From Candidatus Zixiibacteriota bacterium (GTDB taxonomy: Bacteria > Zixibacteria > MSB-5A5 > GN15 > FEB-12), in the NCBI GenBank assembly GCA_030642845.1, contig DAOWMZ010000045.1, positions 1 through 9,153 on the forward strand: a stretch of DNA of 9,153 bases, written 5' to 3'. The notes under the pieces were generated by a model, which did no database searches, was not told where the DNA came from, and was given only the letters and a program-made list of their open reading frames with translations. Position numbers and translations under genes: made by a program. Positions within the stretch are counted from its first letter, which is position 1; every line of letters begins with the position of its first letter. Shown piece by piece: positions 6,093-9,153 of the stretch.

Positions 6093-7025
6093 CTACAACT
6101 CTTTATATATAATAGCACCTTCGGAACCGACAGCATAGATTTTGTTGCCGATATGACACATATCTATAACATGGAATGATTTGGCTAACAGCTCATCATT
6201 CCATGAAATGCCTCCATCATTGGTTCGTTTCAGTATTGAATTAACTCCTCCAATATAACCAACAGAAGAATCTATCATCACAGCACAAATGAATGTATTG
6301 GTCATGGGAAGTTCAGTAGTTTTCCAGGTTATACCTCTATCCGATGTGTAAGCACACATTCCCTGAGGACCAGCAATTATTCCGCTGTTGCCAAAAAATG
6401 ATAACGCTCGTCCCGGTTTGGCGATATTGGTTTTAATAGTTTTCCAGGTTTTACCATTATCATTGGAGTGAATAACAATTCCGAATCCAATAAAATAGAT
6501 GTCGTTTTTGATTTTATTAATTCCACTAAAACCCATGCCTTTAGCATCAATTTTCTTCCATGATTTACCGGCATCGTAGGTAATCATTCCCACCCCCACC
6601 ATTGGGTTGGGATTTAACCTGTCTAATCCGACAACCATAGCAGTTTTGGCATCAAGATATTCAATATCAAAATAATGATGTCCGGTATCTCCGGGAGTGA
6701 TATTTGCCCATGTTTTTCCCCCATCAGAGGTTTTATAAATCACTCCTTTTTCGCCGCATACCAAACCATTATTGGCATCCAGAAAACTGACATCTTCAAT
6801 CTGAATACTGTCATCGATTTGAACTACCGACCAATTTTTACAACCATCATTGGTATGGGCAATCTTCCCATTTTTACCAACGACGTAACCGACGTCAGAA
6901 TCTATAAAATTGATTCCGGTGATGTCTGCTTTTATTGGTGAATAAACGACTTTCCACCCCTGTGCGATTAAATTTGACCCTGCTACCGCACAAATAATTC
7001 CGATAAGTAATGTTAATTTTTTCAT
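6093..7025 (-). CDS. Secreted YCF48/Asp-box beta-propeller protein
   Basis: This encodes 310 residues from the ATG at 7025. An in-frame TTG at 7049 would add eight residues ahead of the signal peptide and has no ribosome site. The N-terminus (MKKLTLLIGIICAVAGSNLIAQG) is a signal peptide. Six Asp-box motifs of the form (S/T)xDxGxxW follow at residues 58-65, 99-106, 149-156, 187-194, 227-234 and 268-275, about 40 residues apart, which implies a six- or seven-bladed propeller. Each is preceded by a strand pattern such as DSDVGYVVGKNGKIAHT. The architecture matches YCF48-like and BNR-repeat proteins. YCF48 itself assists photosystem II assembly, but relatives are common in non-phototrophic FCB bacteria with unknown roles, and nothing here suggests photosynthesis. 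No catalytic residues or sorting tail are seen. Confidence 0.88.
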   Translation of the reverse strand: MKKLTLLIGIICAVAGSNLIAQGWKVVYSPIKADITGINFIDSDVGYVVGKNGKIAHTNDGCKNWSVVQIDDSIQIEDVSFLDANNGLVCGEKGVIYKTSDGGKTWANITPGDTGHHYFDIEYLDAKTAMVVGLDRLNPNPMVGVGMITYDAGKSWKKIDAKGMGFSGINKIKNDIYFIGFGIVIHSNDNGKTWKTIKTNIAKPGRALSFFGNSGIIAGPQGMCAYTSDRGITWKTTELPMTNTFICAVMIDSSVGYIGGVNSILKRTNDGGISWNDELLAKSFHVIDMCHIGNKIYAVGSEGAIIYKEL

Positions 7026-7065
7026 ATCCGTTTTTATTTTGTAATTCAATTTATTACTTTGTACA

Positions 7066-7071
7066 ATTATA
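7066..7071 (-). promoter_or_regulatory. Possible -10 box of the propeller gene
   Basis: On the minus strand TATAAT occupies 7071-7066, about 41 nt before the ATG at 7025. No -35 box stands out at 16-18 nt. The 131-nt gap 7026-7156 separates divergent genes and must hold promoters for both; I could not identify the rightward one with any confidence. Confidence 0.25.
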
Positions 7072-7156
7072 ACAGTATAAGCAGTTAAAGTTGCTTGTAA
7101 AATGAAATTTATTAAGAATTATTTTAGCAGTATGAAAGCTAAAACGTGGTTTTGAC

Positions 7157-7819
7157 ATGGATGAATATATAGTTGAAATGGGTAATATCTATCTTGACTC
7201 CGGTAAAGGGGAAGAGATATTCCGGAATTTGAATTTTAGCCTTAAATCGGGTAGAACCGCAATTATAACGGGTGGTTCAGGCTCGGGGAAGACTTCGTTC
7301 GTTGAATTAATTGTCGGTCGGAAGTTTGTTAAAAGCGGTTCGGTGGAGGTTTTTGGGGAAAATATCATTTCCGGGAGAAAACGGATTATCAATAAAGTAA
7401 GAAGATTGATCGGCGGAGTTGGAGGAATTTTTGAACTGATTCCATCTTTTACCATTTCTCAGAATATAGCCTTCCCGGTTATTGTCACTGCCAAAAGCAA
7501 TAAATATCGTTATGAACGAACTCTGAAAATGCTCACCGAATTTTCATTGATAAACAGAGCCGGGGATTACCCGAGTGATCTCACCAGAGTTCAAAAAGCA
7601 TTAGTGCAGTATGCGAGAGCTTCAGTTGCCAATCAACCGTTGATAATAATTGATGAACCTTCTGCCGGGCTGGATCATTCAACATCTGAAAGAATTTTTA
7701 AATATTTGCAAGACGTATCGATGTCCGGACTCTCAATGATAATTCTCTGCTCTGAAAAAATCAGCTATGAGTTGCCCAATTCGGATTATTATGAAATAAA
7801 AAACGGGACACTGGAATGA
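7157..7819 (+). CDS. ftsE: FtsE-like cell division ABC ATPase with degenerate motifs
   Basis: FtsE is the cytoplasmic ATPase of FtsEX, which controls septal peptidoglycan hydrolases. The 220-residue length is normal for FtsE. Walker A is intact (GGSGSGKT, 39-46), as are Walker B with catalytic Glu167 (LIIIDEPSAGLD, 162-173) and the D-loop. Three conserved elements are missing: the Q-loop glutamine is Glu93 (GGIFELIPS), the LSGGQ signature reads LTRVQ (142-146), and the switch histidine is Ser199 (ILCSEK). Alignment stays in register across the signature (YARA at 152-155 matches IARA), so this is substitution and not a frameshift. Assignment rests mainly on the following ftsX, which it overlaps by 4 bp, and on the coiled-coil gene after that. 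The ribosome site is weak. A related ABC subunit such as LolD is less likely. Whether it hydrolyses ATP is uncertain. Confidence 0.85.
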   Translation: MDEYIVEMGNIYLDSGKGEEIFRNLNFSLKSGRTAIITGGSGSGKTSFVELIVGRKFVKSGSVEVFGENIISGRKRIINKVRRLIGGVGGIFELIPSFTISQNIAFPVIVTAKSNKYRYERTLKMLTEFSLINRAGDYPSDLTRVQKALVQYARASVANQPLIIIDEPSAGLDHSTSERIFKYLQDVSMSGLSMIILCSEKISYELPNSDYYEIKNGTLE

Positions 7820-8673
7820 GCAGGATCAATCATATATTACGTGAATTGGGGCGAAGTCTATACCGTAATCCCGGTACTGTTCTTGGGGCGGTTTTGTCTT
7901 TGGCGATGCTCTTTTTGTTATTTGATCTCTATTGGATAACATCGGAGACTTCAAACCGGCTTTACTCCGATCTTTTATCTGATATCCGAATTGAAGCATT
8001 TGTTAATGATGGGGTTGATGATATTGAAATCCCTATGGTTACTGAAAAGATTTCAAAAATCAAAGGAATTTTTGCTATAGGATATATTTCCAAAGACAGT
8101 GCCCGGTTGGTATTACAACATATGCTTGGAACTGATTTGCTTGTCGATTACAATAATAAGAATCCATTGCCTCGTTCTTTTGTGCTGGAAGTGGATAAGA
8201 AGTTTTTGAACAGTACTGATATGGATATGATTAGTAAAGAAGTAGCTTCGCTCCCCGGAATTTTCGATGTCAAATACAGCAGAGAATGGCTGGTTAAGGC
8301 CGAACAGATGAAATCTGTTATTATTGAAGTTGGGTTGGCATTAGGAATATTAATTCTTTTAACAGCACTTATCAGTTTGATAAACAATATCCGTCTGATG
8401 ACTCGCGCCCGAGCGGTCGGTTTCCAACAGATGCGATTATTGGGAGCAAGTAAAATATTTTTAGCTTTTCCGTTTTTACTTGAAGGATTTTTTATCAGTG
8501 GGTTCGCTGCGTTGATTGGTTGGGTGTCTATATTTTATGGTAAGGAGCATGTTAGTTTAACTCAATTAAATATTGTCTATCCTAATCTGGAAGAAATGGT
8601 TATTTATTGTGTAGTAGCAGCAGTGTTAGGAGCAATAAGCGGTTATCTTGGCATCAGGCGTCTTTTGAAGTAG
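7816..8673 (+). CDS. ftsX: FtsX-like cell division permease
   Basis: FtsX is the membrane subunit of FtsEX and passes the ATPase cycle to an extracytoplasmic hydrolase activator. The 285 residues show the FtsX layout: a short basic N-terminus, TM1 at about 18-41, an extracytoplasmic domain at about 42-165, then TM2 (167-190), TM3 (213-241) and TM4 (258-280). Family marks are NPLPRSFVLEV (116-126), YSREWL (154-159), NNIRLMTRARA (190-200), RLLGAS (207-212) and PFLLEG (219-224). The usual EIEIM motif before the RLLGA segment reads VGFQQM (201-206), so the loop between TM2 and TM3, which should contact FtsE, is divergent. The ATG overlaps the ftsE stop (ATGA), implying translational coupling. The next gene starts 9 nt after the stop. 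Confidence 0.92.
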   Translation: MSRINHILRELGRSLYRNPGTVLGAVLSLAMLFLLFDLYWITSETSNRLYSDLLSDIRIEAFVNDGVDDIEIPMVTEKISKIKGIFAIGYISKDSARLVLQHMLGTDLLVDYNNKNPLPRSFVLEVDKKFLNSTDMDMISKEVASLPGIFDVKYSREWLVKAEQMKSVIIEVGLALGILILLTALISLINNIRLMTRARAVGFQQMRLLGASKIFLAFPFLLEGFFISGFAALIGWVSIFYGKEHVSLTQLNIVYPNLEEMVIYCVVAAVLGAISGYLGIRRLLK

Positions 8674-8682
8674 GCAATCAAT

Positions 8683-9153
8683 ATGAAAATTATATTTACA
8701 TTTTTCATTGTCTTTTTATTATTAAGCAGTTGGATATTCTCTGATGATAAAAACATCATAATGGATCAGCAAAAAGACCTGGAATCTATTCACCGGGAGG
8801 TCAAAGAGAGCCAGCAGCGGCTTGATTCACTTAAAGCGGAAGAGATAATAACCCAGAAACAGATTGCCAACTTTGACCAGAAAATTACTACCAATCAAAA
8901 AGTGATAAAACGTCTGAATAACCAATTAAACAATATCCGGAATGAAACAAAAAATATAGAAAATGATTTGGATCAAAAACATCAGCTTCTGGATTGGACA
9001 ACAAATAAATACATGAACGATCTGCGCCAGTTCTATCTAAGTGTTTCTGATCATAAACCTAAATCTATGTGGGATCCTCTGGAAATAGAAATGGAACAAT
9101 CACGACAGGCAATTTACCTGGCATCATTAGCATCATTTGAATCTGAAAATATT
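8683..9153 (+). CDS. EnvC/PcsB-like coiled-coil protein, N-terminal part
   Basis: The ATG at 8683 opens a frame of 157 codons that runs off the right edge. It lies 9 nt after the ftsX stop, with AGTAGG about 8 nt upstream overlapping that stop. Residues 1-20 (MKIIFTFFIVFLLLSSWIFS) form a signal peptide. Residues about 28-115 are a long coiled coil rich in Gln, Glu, Lys and Asn with heptad spacing (LESIHREVKESQQRLDSL, QKVIKRLNNQLNNIRNE). A YMNDLRQFYLS segment (124-134) follows. The same order of signal peptide, coiled coil and a place next to ftsEX is seen in EnvC and PcsB, which bind FtsX through the coiled coil and activate or perform septal peptidoglycan cleavage. Their C-terminal LytM (M23) or CHAP domain would lie outside the window, so the choice between them cannot be made here. 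Confidence 0.8.
   Translation, partial: MKIIFTFFIVFLLLSSWIFSDDKNIIMDQQKDLESIHREVKESQQRLDSLKAEEIITQKQIANFDQKITTNQKVIKRLNNQLNNIRNETKNIENDLDQKHQLLDWTTNKYMNDLRQFYLSVSDHKPKSMWDPLEIEMEQSRQAIYLASLASFESENI

Noticed and set aside
6093..7025. Photosystem II assembly role for the YCF48-like protein
   Set aside because: Only the propeller repeat is shared; no photosynthesis gene or other sign of phototrophy is in the window.
7025..7049. TTG at 7049 as start of the propeller protein
   Set aside because: There is no ribosome site upstream, and it would put eight polar residues ahead of an otherwise typical MKK signal peptide.
7560..7640. Frameshift as the cause of the missing LSGGQ in FtsE
   Set aside because: The residues on both sides (YPSDL and YARA) align with FtsE in register without gaps, so compensating frameshifts are unnecessary.

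Overview
The window is about 9.2 kb of AT-rich bacterial DNA. Compact genes are separated by unusually palindrome-rich intergenic DNA. A dockerin-type tail of the form GDVN...VADLVxMVDYLFKGG, six-Asp-box propeller proteins with signal peptides, weak Shine-Dalgarno sites and many 20-30 bp intergenic palindromes suggest an uncultivated lineage of the FCB superphylum. Zixibacteria-like is my best guess, but this is inference from style and not a phylogenetic result.

Layout: (1) 1-408, minus, the first 136 residues of an unrecognised membrane protein, with a candidate promoter whose start site lies inside a 9-bp inverted repeat. (2) 409-768, non-coding, three adjacent palindromic repeats. (3) 769-2157, minus, an alanine/glycine:cation symporter of the AGCS family. 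(4) 2158-2896, non-coding, holding a 248-bp MITE-like segment with 19-bp inverted ends, a nested three-stem structure, a 17-bp tandem repeat and a strong intrinsic terminator on the minus strand with no gene feeding it. (5) 2897-4195, plus, enolase with all catalytic residues intact, ended by a terminator that belongs to a dispersed palindrome family. (6) 4321-5760, minus, a secreted protein with a C-terminal dockerin-like module and a good sigma70-type promoter. (7) 5761-6092, non-coding, five different palindromes in a row. (8) 6093-7025, minus, a secreted YCF48-like six-Asp-box propeller. (9) 7157-9153, plus, an operon encoding FtsE-like ATPase, FtsX-like permease and the start of an EnvC/PcsB-like coiled-coil protein.

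The last three genes form one functional unit: FtsEX in the inner membrane controls an extracytoplasmic coiled-coil activator of peptidoglycan hydrolases at the division septum. The most unusual point in the window is that this FtsE keeps Walker A and Walker B but has lost the LSGGQ signature, the Q-loop glutamine and the switch histidine. The FtsX segment expected to couple to it is also divergent. The other genes (enolase, symporter, secreted propellers) are independent transcription units with no evident shared pathway.

No tRNA, rRNA, CRISPR array, transposase or integrase is visible.
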